Of a stretch of DNA of 64,000 nucleotides, positions 42,091 through 50,999 are shown one piece after another. Below the pieces are notes generated by a model, which had not been told where the DNA came from, made no database searches, and saw nothing but the letters and a program-made list of their open reading frames with translations. The stretch lies in assembly GCA_035527755.1 (NCBI GenBank), contig DATKZX010000008.1, positions 1 through 64,000 on the forward strand, in the 5' to 3' direction. Position 1 is the first letter of the stretch; each line of letters opens with the position of its first letter. The position numbers and the translations under genes are program-made. Source of the DNA: Methanomassiliicoccales archaeon. GTDB taxonomy: Archaea; Thermoplasmatota; Thermoplasmata; Methanomassiliicoccales; UBA472.

Positions 42091-42684
42091 ATGAAGGACC
42101 AAGAGGGCATTCTCGCAGTAAAACTAGCCCGGCGAGGGGTTGATGCTGAGACCAGGGACCTGGACATAGACACCTTTGACGTCCCGGACAGTTTCCGCCA
42201 GAAGAGCGGGGCATTTGTCACACTGAAGACCTTCCCGGGAGAGGACCTGAGAGGGTGTATCGGTTATCCCGAACCCAATTATCCTATGGCCGAGGCCATT
42301 CTGAGAGCGGCTCAAGGGGCCTGTCATGATCCACGATTCCCCATTCTTAGAATTGAAGAACTGGACGATATCGTAGTAGAGGTCAGTGTGCTGACGCCCC
42401 CTGAGGAGTTGAAGATCGAGCCCAGGAAGGACATGCCTGAAAACATCGTCATTGGGCGGGACGGTTTGATCGTGGAGAGGGGGCTCAATCGAGGATTGCT
42501 ACTACCCCAGGTCCCGATCGAGTGGAAATGGGATGCCAACACATTTCTGGAGCAGGCTTGCATCAAGGCCGGGCTGACCCCGGACATGTGGCTTGACCGA
42601 CGGACCAAGATACTGGTCTTCCATGCCGAGGTCTTCCACGAGGAGTCGCCATACGGTCAAATACTCCGGTCTCGTACCCAGTGA
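42091..42684 (+). CDS. AMMECR1-family protein
   Basis: 197-residue member: the FVTLKTFPGEDLRGCIGYPEPNYPMAEAI segment holds the family LRGCIG hexapeptide, and RGLLLPQVPIEWKWDANTFLEQACIKAGL is the second hallmark. The family lacks a proven biochemical function in archaea; an active-site-like Cys in the LRGCIG motif is conserved. It is four bases upstream of pyrC and on the same strand. Confidence 0.93.
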   Translation: MKDQEGILAVKLARRGVDAETRDLDIDTFDVPDSFRQKSGAFVTLKTFPGEDLRGCIGYPEPNYPMAEAILRAAQGACHDPRFPILRIEELDDIVVEVSVLTPPEELKIEPRKDMPENIVIGRDGLIVERGLNRGLLLPQVPIEWKWDANTFLEQACIKAGLTPDMWLDRRTKILVFHAEVFHEESPYGQILRSRTQ

Positions 42685-42688
42685 TTGC

Positions 42689-43939
42689 ATGGACGTAGTT
42701 GAGGGCAGGATCTTCTATCAGGGAAGGCTGCAAAAGGCCTGCGTGGGGTATGAGGACGGCCGCATCGTTAGTGTTAAAAAGGCTCTTGAAGGCGAGGAGC
42801 ATTACGATTTCGGGGACCGGCTCATCCTGCCTGGGGCAGTGGACCCACATGTGCACTTCAGGGAGCCAGGACTTACCAATAAGGAGGACTTTCTCTCAGG
42901 CTCCCTTTCCGCTCTGTTCGGAGGGGTCACTTGTGTTTTGGAAATGCCAAACACTGTACCGCCGGTAGTTGACGCGGGATCGCTCAGGGATAAAAGAGAG
43001 CGGATCATCGAACGATCATGGGTTGACTATGGACTGTTCGCCTGTCTATCCCCCGGTAAGGATCTCGAGGGACTTTCCGATTGTCATGCGTTCAAGATGT
43101 TCATGGGCTCATCCACCCAAAGCGTACTGATGCGCGAGGAAATGGATTTGGCCAAGGCGCTGGTATCCGCCGGCAGTACTGATAAGGTCGTCAGCGTGCA
43201 CGCAGAAGAGGACGACATGCTCCTGCAAAAGGACGAAAGGTCCCTCCGCGACCACGAAGAATGCAGGCCCAGGGGGGCGGAGATCAGGGCGATAGAGCGT
43301 CTGTTGACCTACCAGGACCAGGCTCGCATCAATGTCTGCCATGTCAGCTGCCCCGAATCATTGGCTCTACTGAAAGGTAGCCGAATGACCTTCGAGGTCA
43401 CACCTCATCACATGTTATTAGATTCCAGTATGGACCTGGGAGCTTGGGGCAAGGTCAATCCTCCGCTTAGACGGAGGGGAGACCGTGAAGCGTTGTTCAC
43501 TGCTTTCTGTAAGGGGGAGGTCCCTATGCTAGCAACCGATCACGCCCCCCACGCACCTGAAGAGAAGGAACGAGGCTTCGGAGAAGCGCCCTCTGGTATT
43601 CCGGGCGTAGAGACCGGGTTCAGTATGATGTTGGCATTGGTCAAGAGAGGTCATATGTCCTTGGACACTTTGCTCAAGACCGCTTCGATGAACCCAGCCA
43701 AGACGTTCGGTCTGAACAAAGGAGAGATAGCCGAGGGACGGGACGCCGACCTCGTCGTGATCGATCCTAGAGATATAAGGAAAATAAGCGCAAGGGAGCT
43801 GCATAGTAAATGCGGCTGGACCCCTTTCGAAGGAAAGGAAGCGATATTCCCCCAGGCGGTGTTCCTGCGGGGAAGGATGATGCTGAGGGACGGTACGATC
43901 ATGAACGAAAGGCTTGGAAGGGAGGTGTCCCATGTTTAA
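42689..43939 (+). CDS. pyrC: Dihydroorotase (class I)
   Basis: Cyclises N-carbamoyl-aspartate to dihydroorotate in pyrimidine synthesis. The metal-binding DPHVHFREPGLTNKED (HxH) and the carboxylated-Lys region HAFKMFMGSS are present. Further ligands lie in VSVHAEED and NVCHVSC, and ATDHAPHA holds the catalytic Asp. The ATG at 42689 (MDVVEGRIFYQG) matches the family start; an earlier in-frame TTG/ATG lies inside the AMMECR1 gene. Confidence 0.94.
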   Translation: MDVVEGRIFYQGRLQKACVGYEDGRIVSVKKALEGEEHYDFGDRLILPGAVDPHVHFREPGLTNKEDFLSGSLSALFGGVTCVLEMPNTVPPVVDAGSLRDKRERIIERSWVDYGLFACLSPGKDLEGLSDCHAFKMFMGSSTQSVLMREEMDLAKALVSAGSTDKVVSVHAEEDDMLLQKDERSLRDHEECRPRGAEIRAIERLLTYQDQARINVCHVSCPESLALLKGSRMTFEVTPHHMLLDSSMDLGAWGKVNPPLRRRGDREALFTAFCKGEVPMLATDHAPHAPEEKERGFGEAPSGIPGVETGFSMMLALVKRGHMSLDTLLKTASMNPAKTFGLNKGEIAEGRDADLVVIDPRDIRKISARELHSKCGWTPFEGKEAIFPQAVFLRGRMMLRDGTIMNERLGREVSHV

Positions 43940-45062
43940 GGTACCATATTCGTTGGACCTGAGCGAACTGGAAGGACGCCGTTTCATATGTCAGGACCCC
44001 TGTAAGTTGTGCTGCCTATGCCAGCCAGAATGCTTGGGGGACGAGGTCGATTATTTCAAGAAGAACCACCCCGACCGCTTGGTGATGAAGAAGGAGCCTC
44101 ACCGACATTACGCCCTTGCACTGAAAAAGGGACAGGGGTCCTGTTCCTTTCTGGAGCAGGGGAAATGTCAGGTGTACGCGCATCGCCCTCATTTCTGCCG
44201 CCAGTTCCCCTTCCATATACATGTTGGAAGCCGTGTCCAGGTGGAATTGGACCTTAGTTGCCGCGGTGTTTGGCTTGATCAGGGTGAGGAGGCCATCAGC
44301 GAAGGCATTCTGATCGTCCAGCAGAACGACGAGGCCATCCGAAAGGCCCTACGGGAGGCCACGCCAGTCTACCGTGAATTCAATCACAATTGCACCGACG
44401 CGGGTCTGGACATCGATGTGCCCAAGGTACGCTCCCAGATCAACGCTCGCCTGGACGAACTGACCGATCTGCGTTTTATCGCTTCTCTGCTAGAGGGGAG
44501 CGTAGAGGAAGAGGAGCTTTCCATATCCGATCTCAAGGCCAAGCCATTGCTCGAAGGCAGCACCATGAAAGAACTAACCAATTCTGCCCTGGAGATGGTA
44601 ACGGGGTCTCTGGCGGCGGACGAGCTCTTCCAGGCACCGGTCTACTGCGCCCGGGATGGCAGTTGGAATCTGTTCCGGATCGAAGGGCAGACCGTGGAAA
44701 GGCATCTGATGGATGTCGAAGGAGATGTACGCAAAGTAGGAGAGATGCCCATAAATGAGATCAAGCTCCGTCAACCCGAGGGCAAAGACCGCCTTGTACT
44801 GCGTGATTATCTCAAGGTACTCAATAATCGGGATAGTTTCATGGGATATGCGTTCTATCTGATGGACGAATACGATTATGAGGATCCCTGGCCCAACGTA
44901 TATGCTGGGGTGCTATCCACCTCCGTATTGGACCTGCTGTGGCGTTCGGCCCTGATAGCCGCCTTCTTCCCCGGGTCCAAGGACGGGGAGTGGATGCGGG
45001 AAGGCATAATCTTTTACGACATGGACCGACTGGACGCTCCCACCTTGGGGGCATTCATATAA
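43932..45062 (+). CDS. YkgJ-family cysteine-cluster protein with unknown C-terminal domain
   Basis: The N-terminal ~110 residues hold a cysteine cluster of the CxxCC type, CQDPCKLCCLCQPEC, and CSFLEQGKCQVYAHRPHFCRQFPF, matching the zinc/iron-chelating YkgJ family. The remaining ~250 residues, from about LDELTDLRFIASLLEG, are not recognised. GGAGGTG seven bases before ATG 43932 fixes the start. The gene overlaps pyrC by eight bases. Confidence 0.8.
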   Translation: MFKVPYSLDLSELEGRRFICQDPCKLCCLCQPECLGDEVDYFKKNHPDRLVMKKEPHRHYALALKKGQGSCSFLEQGKCQVYAHRPHFCRQFPFHIHVGSRVQVELDLSCRGVWLDQGEEAISEGILIVQQNDEAIRKALREATPVYREFNHNCTDAGLDIDVPKVRSQINARLDELTDLRFIASLLEGSVEEEELSISDLKAKPLLEGSTMKELTNSALEMVTGSLAADELFQAPVYCARDGSWNLFRIEGQTVERHLMDVEGDVRKVGEMPINEIKLRQPEGKDRLVLRDYLKVLNNRDSFMGYAFYLMDEYDYEDPWPNVYAGVLSTSVLDLLWRSALIAAFFPGSKDGEWMREGIIFYDMDRLDAPTLGAFI

Positions 45063-45098
45063 CTGGATGTTCGGAACGAATGTTGGAAACGCAAAAAC

Positions 45099-45135
45099 TT
45101 CATATACTGAACGCTCATTCGACCCACTAGGTGAT
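45099..45135 (+). promoter_or_regulatory. Promoter and ribosome-binding site of lsm-rpl37e-purF
   Basis: TTCATATA at 45099-45106 is a TATA box. AGGTGAT at 45129-45135 is a strong Shine-Dalgarno match seven bases before the lsm ATG. The three genes downstream are spaced by under 20 bases and likely share this promoter. Confidence 0.6.
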
Positions 45136-45142
45136 TTGAGCG

Positions 45143-45358
45143 ATGCAGAAACCTCTGAATGTCCTCAACTCGGCGATCAACAACCAAGTCATCGTCACGT
45201 TGAAGGGCAACCGGGAATACCGCGGGGTCCTTGACGGATACGATCCCCACATGAACCTGGTACTGAAGAACACCGAGGAGCTCATCAACAACGAGGTTGT
45301 ACGCAAGCTCAGTGTCGCTATTGTCCGCGGAGACAACGTAATTTACATTTCACCCTGA
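45143..45358 (+). CDS. Sm-like archaeal protein LSm
   Basis: 71 residues with the Sm1 motif ([28 protein letters not shown]) and the Sm2 motif ([15 protein letters not shown]). It forms heptameric RNA-binding rings. Its place directly upstream of rpl37e is the widely conserved archaeal arrangement. Confidence 0.97.
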   Translation: MQKPLNVLNSAINNQVIVTLKGNREYRGVLDGYDPHMNLVLKNTEELINNEVVRKLSVAIVRGDNVIYISP

Positions 45359-45367
45359 GGTATTCTT

Positions 45368-45535
45368 ATGACGAAAGGCACGGCAGCACATGGTAAGATG
45401 GGAGACCGTAAGACGCACGTCCCCTGCCGCAGGTGCGGAAAGAGGGCTTACAACATTAGGGCATCATTCTGCGCCTCCTGTGGATATGGCAAGACCGCTA
45501 CCATGAGAACTTATAATTGGGCGAAGACTCATTAA
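45368..45535 (+). CDS. rpl37e: 50S ribosomal protein L37e
   Basis: A 55-residue zinc-binding ribosomal protein, recognised from the start MTKGTAAHGKMGDRKTHVPC. Zinc ligands are in CRRCGKRAYN and FCASCGYGKTA, and it ends YNWAKTH. The gene is short, with its ATG ten bases after the lsm stop. It is conserved beside lsm in archaea. Confidence 0.97.
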   Translation: MTKGTAAHGKMGDRKTHVPCRRCGKRAYNIRASFCASCGYGKTATMRTYNWAKTH

Positions 45536-45551
45536 TTTTCGAGGTAGTCCT

Positions 45552-46961
45552 TTGGAGGATGACCGGCCGAAACATTTCTGTGGCGTAGTGGGCATGGCCC
45601 TGGATGGCGATGCCGTACCCATTCTCAAGAAAGCATTAAGGGTCATCCAACATCGGGGGCAAGAGGCCGCTGGCATCGCTGTTTATAACGGCCGTTCCAT
45701 TTCTTATCACCGTGGCATGGGCTTAGTGCACGAGGTACTGACCGGTCGTGCTTACAGCGCTCTGTCAGGCACAAGTGGCATAGGCCATGTGCGATACTCG
45801 ACGACAGGTTCATCATGCGCCGAGAATTCCCAGCCGATCGTCGTCACCACCATGGCTGGAGATCTAGCACTGGCGCACAATGGGGATCTGGTCAACGCCA
45901 ACTCCATACGCAACCATCTGCAGGCGGCGGGATGGGCCTTCTTGACGTCTACGGACTCAGAGATCATCATACGCATGATGGCCACAGAGCTGTCGGTCAA
46001 TCCAGACCCCATCCGGGCCATAAAGACGGTGATGAGGTCTTTGGAGGGGTCGTACTCTATCACATTGATGCTGGGTAACAGGGTGTTCGGCTTCCGAGAC
46101 CCCCTTGGGTTCCGCCCCCTCTGTGTGGGCAAAATACCAGGTGGCTACGCAATAGCATCTGAAAGTTCCATCTTTGAGATCACTAACGGGGAGTTCATCA
46201 GGGACATCCTCCCGGGGGAGATAGTGGAGATCAGCCCCACATCAATAACGTCCACTCGGACCCCCGCATCACCCCATACTGCCCATTGCATGTTCGAGTG
46301 GGTCTATTTCGCCCGCCCTGACGCGGTCATGGAAGGCAGGGAGGTATACCAGGTGCGTCTGAATATCGGACATATCCTGGCCAAGGAGAAACCGGCAATG
46401 GCCGACGTGGTCGTACCGGTACCGGATTCCGGGCGCGCTCACGCCCTTGGATACGCTGAGGCCTCCGGCATACCCTACGCTGAGGGGTTCATGAAGAACC
46501 GATACATCGAGAGGACCTTCATAATGCCCGACCAATCACAGAGGGACGAGGGCGTTCTGCTCAAGCTGAACCCTATACGCTCCACCATGGAAGGCAAGAA
46601 GGTGGTCATCGTGGATGACTCCATCGTTCGTGGGACGACCATGAGGAGGATCGTGCAGATGACCCGCCGCGCTGGTGCCAAAGAGGTTCATGTGCGCATT
46701 GGTTGCCCTCCGGTCATCGCCCCCTGCTTCTATGGTATCGATATGAAGACCAGGGAGCAGTTCGCCGCCCTCAACCGTACCTCTGAGCAGATAGCCGAGC
46801 TCATCACCGCCGATTCGGTCGGTTATCTCAGCCAGGAAGGACTGGTCAGGGCTCTTGGGATACCAGAGTCGGAACTGTGCATGGCGTGTATCAACGGTCA
46901 GTACCCAACGAAGATCGCTGGTGAAGAAATGCGTTTCCAGAAGACCCTGGAATTTTGCTAA
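45552..46961 (+). CDS. purF: Amidophosphoribosyltransferase
   Basis: Makes phosphoribosylamine from PRPP and glutamine, the first step of purine synthesis. A nine-residue propeptide precedes the catalytic Cys10 (FCGVVGMA). The glutaminase has RGQEAAGIA and HVRYSTTGSS, and the PRPP loop is VVIVDDSIVRGTTMR. C-terminal cysteines (in SELCMACI) may hold an Fe-S cluster as in the Bacillus type. TTG start with GAGGT upstream. Confidence 0.96.
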   Translation: MEDDRPKHFCGVVGMALDGDAVPILKKALRVIQHRGQEAAGIAVYNGRSISYHRGMGLVHEVLTGRAYSALSGTSGIGHVRYSTTGSSCAENSQPIVVTTMAGDLALAHNGDLVNANSIRNHLQAAGWAFLTSTDSEIIIRMMATELSVNPDPIRAIKTVMRSLEGSYSITLMLGNRVFGFRDPLGFRPLCVGKIPGGYAIASESSIFEITNGEFIRDILPGEIVEISPTSITSTRTPASPHTAHCMFEWVYFARPDAVMEGREVYQVRLNIGHILAKEKPAMADVVVPVPDSGRAHALGYAEASGIPYAEGFMKNRYIERTFIMPDQSQRDEGVLLKLNPIRSTMEGKKVVIVDDSIVRGTTMRRIVQMTRRAGAKEVHVRIGCPPVIAPCFYGIDMKTREQFAALNRTSEQIAELITADSVGYLSQEGLVRALGIPESELCMACINGQYPTKIAGEEMRFQKTLEFC

Positions 46962-47033
46962 GGTGTCCTATCATAAAATCAAAACATCTTTATTATATGG
47001 AAATATTATTAATGGTGGAATTAATTTAATCCC

Positions 47034-47417
47034 ATGAAAGGGATGAAGCGCCCTCTGGGCGTTACTATAATCGGCATCTTGCTGTTATTATTAGGGCTAT
47101 TCTGGATATTGGGTGGCACGGCATTGGTGACCCTTACCGGACTGGAGACGGTGGAACTAGCGGTTGGAACGGTCTCCTTGTTGGTCGGACTGTTGTACAT
47201 CGTCCTGGCCTTCGGTTTCTTCAAGGGCTGGGGCTGGGTTTGGATGTTGACCATGGTCGTGCAAATATTAGGTATTCTATGGAGCATCGCCCAATGGGTC
47301 ATCAACGGGGCGGATATGGGCCAGGTGTTAGGCCTGCTTATCGGAATGATCATACCGATCATCATCGTGCTCTACATGAACAGCAGGGATGTCAAATTGT
47401 TCTTTGGAAGGGCTTGA
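47034..47417 (+). CDS. Four-helix membrane protein, unknown function
   Basis: 127 residues, almost wholly four hydrophobic segments starting with GVTIIGILLLLLGLFWILGG and ending LLIGMIIPIIIVLYMNS. A short basic N-terminus (MKGMKRP) suggests N-in topology. No motif of catalysis. It ends with a T-rich tract (47432-47442) before tRNA-Ala. Confidence 0.65.
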   Translation: MKGMKRPLGVTIIGILLLLLGLFWILGGTALVTLTGLETVELAVGTVSLLVGLLYIVLAFGFFKGWGWVWMLTMVVQILGILWSIAQWVINGADMGQVLGLLIGMIIPIIIVLYMNSRDVKLFFGRA

Positions 47418-47476
47418 AACCCCCTTCCCTGCTTTTTTTCCTTTAATGTAGCCAGGGCCAGGTCCATAAGGAAAGG

Positions 47477-47484
47477 TTATATAA
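47477..47484 (+). promoter_or_regulatory. TATA box of tRNA-Ala
   Basis: TTATATAA lies 26 bases before the first base of tRNA-Ala, the right spacing for archaeal transcription start just at the tRNA. Confidence 0.7.
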
Positions 47485-47509
47485 TGAAAATCGCTTTGCC
47501 ATTTCCCAC

Positions 47510-47582
47510 GGGCAGGTAGATCAGCTGGAAGATCGCTACCTTGGCATGGTAGAGGCCGGGGGTTCAAATCCCCCCCTGTCCA
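47510..47582 (+). tRNA. tRNA-Ala(GGC)
   Basis: Acceptor GGGCAGG pairs with CCTGTCC and has the alanine identity wobble pair G3:U70. Anticodon stem CTACC/GGTAG carries loop TTGGCAT (anticodon GGC). T-arm GGGGGTTCAAATCCCCC is intact; A73 at 47582, no encoded CCA. The 3' end is the attachment site of the integrated elements that follow. Confidence 0.93.
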
Positions 47583-47755
47583 TTCATTTCACTGTCTTTT
47601 TCAAAATTGCCCCATTTTTGGGGCAATGTGTTTTGGAAGGTAAAATATCGAGCCATATCATCTGACATATCTATCAGATCCAAGCCAAGATTCATTAAGA
47701 GATTTCTCTTGATAAGATTTCCACTTTAGGAAATTTTAATACTCTAGCCAGTCAA
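47583..47755 (-). pseudogene. Integrase remnant A (N- and C-terminal pieces joined)
   Basis: On the minus strand the C-terminal piece reads GLDLIDMSDDMARYFTFQNT and ends SEMNGQGG at the tRNA end. It is close to the better-preserved copy at 48296-48754. Just upstream are DWLEY, an in-frame TAA, then NFLKWKSYQEKSLNESW, joined directly to LGLD. It therefore looks like an integrase gene with a large internal deletion. Confidence 0.7.
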
Positions 47756-47817
47756 AATTCTGGTCACTTTTCCCCCAGCCAACCTTAGAAAGAAAAAAGA
47801 AAAAGGGAATGAGAGAT

Positions 47818-48075
47818 CTAGTGTTGTTTAATCGCTATATGGACTATACCTTGTTTCACTCCTTGAAGCAATTCTGGAGTTATTCCCACTCCATTATTAC
47901 CGAAGTCCCCCCACTCGGATTCCCTTATGATACAATATACAAATGGAAGCACGTTCTCCTTTGGATTTGGTCGAGCTTCAATTTCTGCGACAACTTCAGA
48001 AACACGCTTCATCATTTCCGCTTTCTGTTCTTTGCTCATAACTCCCTTGATAGTATCAATTGTCACCACCGGCAT
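47818..48075 (-). CDS. Tautomerase-family protein (4-oxalocrotonate tautomerase-like)
   Basis: 85 residues starting MPVVTIDTIKGVMSKEQK, with Pro2 becoming the catalytic N-terminal amine after Met removal. The VSEVVAEIEARPNPKENVLPFVYCIIRE segment and EWGDFGNNG follow the family layout. GGGGAGGTGA seven bases before ATG 48075 decides that start over an upstream in-frame ATG. It is cargo inside the tRNA-Ala island; substrate unknown. Confidence 0.85.
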   Translation of the reverse strand: MPVVTIDTIKGVMSKEQKAEMMKRVSEVVAEIEARPNPKENVLPFVYCIIRESEWGDFGNNGVGITPELLQGVKQGIVHIAIKQH

Positions 48076-48216
48076 CTCGTTTTCACCTCCCCTCATAAAG
48101 AGACATGTACTTTTCGAGATAAGATTCACAATTAAGCAAACCCTTAGGATTTCTAGAAGATACCAACTCTAAATAAATTGTTATAAAGAAAAAGAGAAAA
48201 AGATTTGATCATTCTA

Positions 48217-48330
48217 TTATAACCTCTGCCAAGATTCGTTAACCGGTTTTTCCTGATCCTTTTTCCACTTTAGGAAATTTTGATACTCTAGCCAGTCAGA
48301 AAAGTGGGGGGTGTAATCCCCCCTGACCAT
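48217..48330 (-). CDS. Small ORF homologous to integrase N-terminal pieces
   Basis: A 37-codon reading frame begins with an ATG inside the att core (MVRGDYTPHFSDWLEYQNF) and ends NESWQRL-stop. Copies with stops and shifts lie at 47684-47755 and 50732-50810. It overlaps the end of the integrase C-terminal fragment (48296-48754) in another frame. It may be an integrase N-terminus cut off by decay rather than a real gene. Confidence 0.4.
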   Translation of the reverse strand: MVRGDYTPHFSDWLEYQNFLKWKKDQEKPVNESWQRL

Positions 48331-48754
48331 TCATTTCACTGGCTTTTTCAATATTGCCCCATTTTTGGGGCAAAGTGTTCTGTAAGGCGAAATAACGAGA
48401 CATATCGTCTTTCATTTCTATCGGATCCAAGCCCAGATACTTCATTGTCGCTCTGGTGTCCGAATATTCCAGGATGGTAGCGATCCTTTCAGTTTTAACA
48501 CATGCAAAGTGCATTCCCCTTCCATACGTTCTTCTTAGATCGTGATTAGAGATATAGGATCCTGCTTTTTTCTCTAACTTGAATAAATGCTTGTCAATAG
48601 CGCCCTTCTTGTAAGCGTGTAGTGTTCTTTTTAACTCGTTAGCATAAATCAGTAGGTTATCGATGATTATGCATCCTGGGTTCTTCTGACGCCCTCTGTC
48701 GACCTCTTTAGCCCTTGAATCGGGGATATACTCTCCGATTATATCCCCGGTCAA
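48296..48754 (-). pseudogene. Tyrosine-integrase C-terminal fragment B
   Basis: The 152-codon frame has the catalytic HDLRRTYGRGM (H-x-x-R box) and the tyrosine nucleophile in ATMKYLGLD, with a helical tail MSRYFALQNTLPQKW. The N-terminal domain and the first catalytic arginine are absent; the frame opens only at a TTG, so it is truncated. The 3' end runs through the att core as SEMNGQGGLHPPLF. It probably cannot recombine alone. Confidence 0.8.
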
Positions 48755-48945
48755 TTGATGGCAGGTTTAAGTACGGTATTTACACCCCTTCTACCTCTTA
48801 AGCTATCTCTGTTTTGGTTTTGAAATTAATATATAATAATAAGAAAATAATATTAACACGGAATACCGAAGAACGTGACAATTTCAGAAAGAAAGGGACA
48901 CTTAGTTATATCAGCAGGAATTCTTCGATTATATCGAGTGTTTTA

Positions 48946-49173
48946 ATGAACGAAAAAAGTAAGAAACAAAAAGAAGAAAAAAAGGCGAAGAAAGTTGCGA
49001 AGGAATATCAACGCGAACTTAAAAAATTAGCCGAAGAGGCCGAAGAAATCCAGGAAGCATTAAAGAACACTAGCTGTTCAGAATGCCATACAAAATGCAT
49101 TCTCAAAGATGATCCAATGAAACCGTACTGTCCCAAGTGCGATAAATACGTCACGAAGTTTTACACGAAATAG
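48946..49173 (+). CDS. Small basic coiled-coil/zinc-knuckle protein
   Basis: 75 residues: a Lys/Glu-rich helix (SKKQKEEKKAKKVAKEYQRE) and CSECHTKCIL...YCPKCDKY giving a four-to-five cysteine knuckle. ATG 48946 is chosen; a longer frame from TTG 48814 would include sequence resembling a TATA box (TATATAAT near 48830). Low GC like the rest of the island. Function unknown. Confidence 0.5.
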   Translation: MNEKSKKQKEEKKAKKVAKEYQRELKKLAEEAEEIQEALKNTSCSECHTKCILKDDPMKPYCPKCDKYVTKFYTK

Positions 49174-49331
49174 GGGAGGGGGCGGGTCCTCACCCCTACC
49201 TTATAAAGAAGTAATTCAACAAACCAATTTATTAGAGAAAGCAACAATTATTTTTCTAATATCCAGATAAGGAGTTATTTTAGTTACTTTTATTAGCACA
49301 TCTGGAATATTTGATTTCCCAGTTCGAACTT

Positions 49332-50459
49332 TTAACTATCAATTTTATGTTTAGCAAAATACGATTCTAAAGGATCTTTAAATTTGTACTCCAGTGATTT
49401 CGTGTATCCTCTTTTCTCAAAAATATCATCCTCGCACAATTCATTCAAATGAGCCCGAACCGTTTGTTCTCCTCTACCATCAATCCATGAATATGCATCC
49501 GATGCCTTGAACCAACCATTTGTGTTTTTTCCTTTTATTATCAATCTCTTGCTTAATTCATTCAATCCTGAACTCATCAAATCTTTTGTTTTTAAATATT
49601 CAACAGCATCTGAATAACTGTTCAAAATGCAATCGGACATGTAATCAATTAACTCACTGTATGATTTGCTGTAATCTGTATAAGCCAGAAGTTGATAGTA
49701 CGATTCCTTGTCTTTTAGAACGTTTTCATCTACTTTACAGAGATATGAATTTGGTAATCCATTTTGTTGGAGATATAAATGAAATAAAGATCGCCCTGTC
49801 CTTCCATTACCATCCGAAAAAGGATGTATGCTCTCGAACTCATGGAACATAATGGTGGCGGAAACCACTGGATGATATGCGGTTGAGTAGTTATTAATCC
49901 AGTCGATTAAATAATCCATTTGGCCCTTAATGGCATCTGGTGGTGTTGCATAGAAAACCGCAGTTCCATCATTTTCTTGGATTACACCCTCACTAACTCT
50001 ATAAGAACCGGTCAATCCCGAGTAATTTGTGTTAGATAACAGTTGTCTATGCAATGCTTGAATTTTATTCTCGTCCCAAGGTAGACGATAGTTAGCTGAA
50101 CCAGACAAAACACCCAGGTGATTAATGATCTCTTGAGTTGGCCCGTTTGGTGCTTCTGTTCTTGTTGTTTCTGTCATCGTATCTCTAGTAATTCGTTTTA
50201 CCTCATCCTCTGTTAATGGATTACCTTCTAATTTTGTCGACCAATGGACATTCGATGAATATGAATTAAAAATTATTTCACTGAGATCTTCTGCTTTTAA
50301 AACAAATCTACTCAATTCAAAATCATATTGCTGAATTTGCATTATTCTCTGTTTGAATTCGCTTGGCACTTTGACATCCGGTTTGAAAGGAGTTAGTGGT
50401 CTCCTTGTTATCACGCCCGGAATCGAATAGATGTGAGGATATAATGATTTGATTATCAT
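49332..50459 (-). CDS. Fic-family protein (AMPylase fold)
   Basis: 375 residues: a Fic-N region with an inhibitory-helix-like segment (NVHWSTKLEGNPLTEDEV: S-x-x-x-E-G-N, class II), the catalytic loop IHPFSDGNGRTGRSLFHLYL (HPFx[D/E]GNGRxxR) near residue 215, and a C-terminal winged helix (DAYSWIDGRGEQTVRAHLNELCED). Fic proteins transfer AMP from ATP to hydroxyls of target proteins. AT-rich and inside the integration island, so horizontally acquired; a toxin or regulatory role is possible. No antitoxin gene is adjacent. Confidence 0.9.
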   Translation of the reverse strand: MIIKSLYPHIYSIPGVITRRPLTPFKPDVKVPSEFKQRIMQIQQYDFELSRFVLKAEDLSEIIFNSYSSNVHWSTKLEGNPLTEDEVKRITRDTMTETTRTEAPNGPTQEIINHLGVLSGSANYRLPWDENKIQALHRQLLSNTNYSGLTGSYRVSEGVIQENDGTAVFYATPPDAIKGQMDYLIDWINNYSTAYHPVVSATIMFHEFESIHPFSDGNGRTGRSLFHLYLQQNGLPNSYLCKVDENVLKDKESYYQLLAYTDYSKSYSELIDYMSDCILNSYSDAVEYLKTKDLMSSGLNELSKRLIIKGKNTNGWFKASDAYSWIDGRGEQTVRAHLNELCEDDIFEKRGYTKSLEYKFKDPLESYFAKHKIDS

Positions 50460-50999
50460 AATGAATTAATTAAGTCAATATCGATTATATTAATTATAGC
50501 CAATTTTTCGACGATTAAAATGATTCATTATTACTGTTATACATTGTTTATAGGTATATTGGTAATTTAGAAAAAAATGATTTATTTATAAATGAATATC
50601 ATCAAAAAGAATAATTCTACCACAAAACAACCACTGCATATAGTAAATAATTGGCACATTATTTACCAACATTCGACCATTATAACAGATGATCTGGAAT
50701 TAATAAGTTGAAAAGTTTTGTCGTCTCCTCACAACCTCTGCCAAGATTCGTTAAGTGGTTTATCTTGGAACTTTATCCGATTTTAGAAATTATGGTACTC
50801 TAGCTAGTCATCGGATTGGACAGTAATTCCCCTCCGTCCACTCTAATTAAAACCATTTTGTTCGATGCATACTTCCTACAAAACCTCTTGAATATCGCAT
50901 CTTACTGATGCCAGTTCTTCCTTGCGTTTTCCTTACATCACATGTGATAACGAACCCTTCGGTACGTTGTACCAGTATCACAATTATTTTATGGACAGT
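50460..50999. other. AT-rich gap with integrase remnant C
   Basis: No supportable gene. Minus-strand sequence at 50732-50810 reads DxLEYHNF...KPLNESWQRL with two in-frame stops, the third integrase N-terminal copy. An att-like stretch follows to about 50840. A perfect 12-base palindrome ATCACATGTGAT lies at 50937-50948, downstream of cysK. Confidence 0.6.

Noticed and set aside
50937-50948. ATCACATGTGAT palindrome as a separate operator
   Set aside because: It lies downstream of cysK and not before any gene on either strand, so no regulatory target can be supported.
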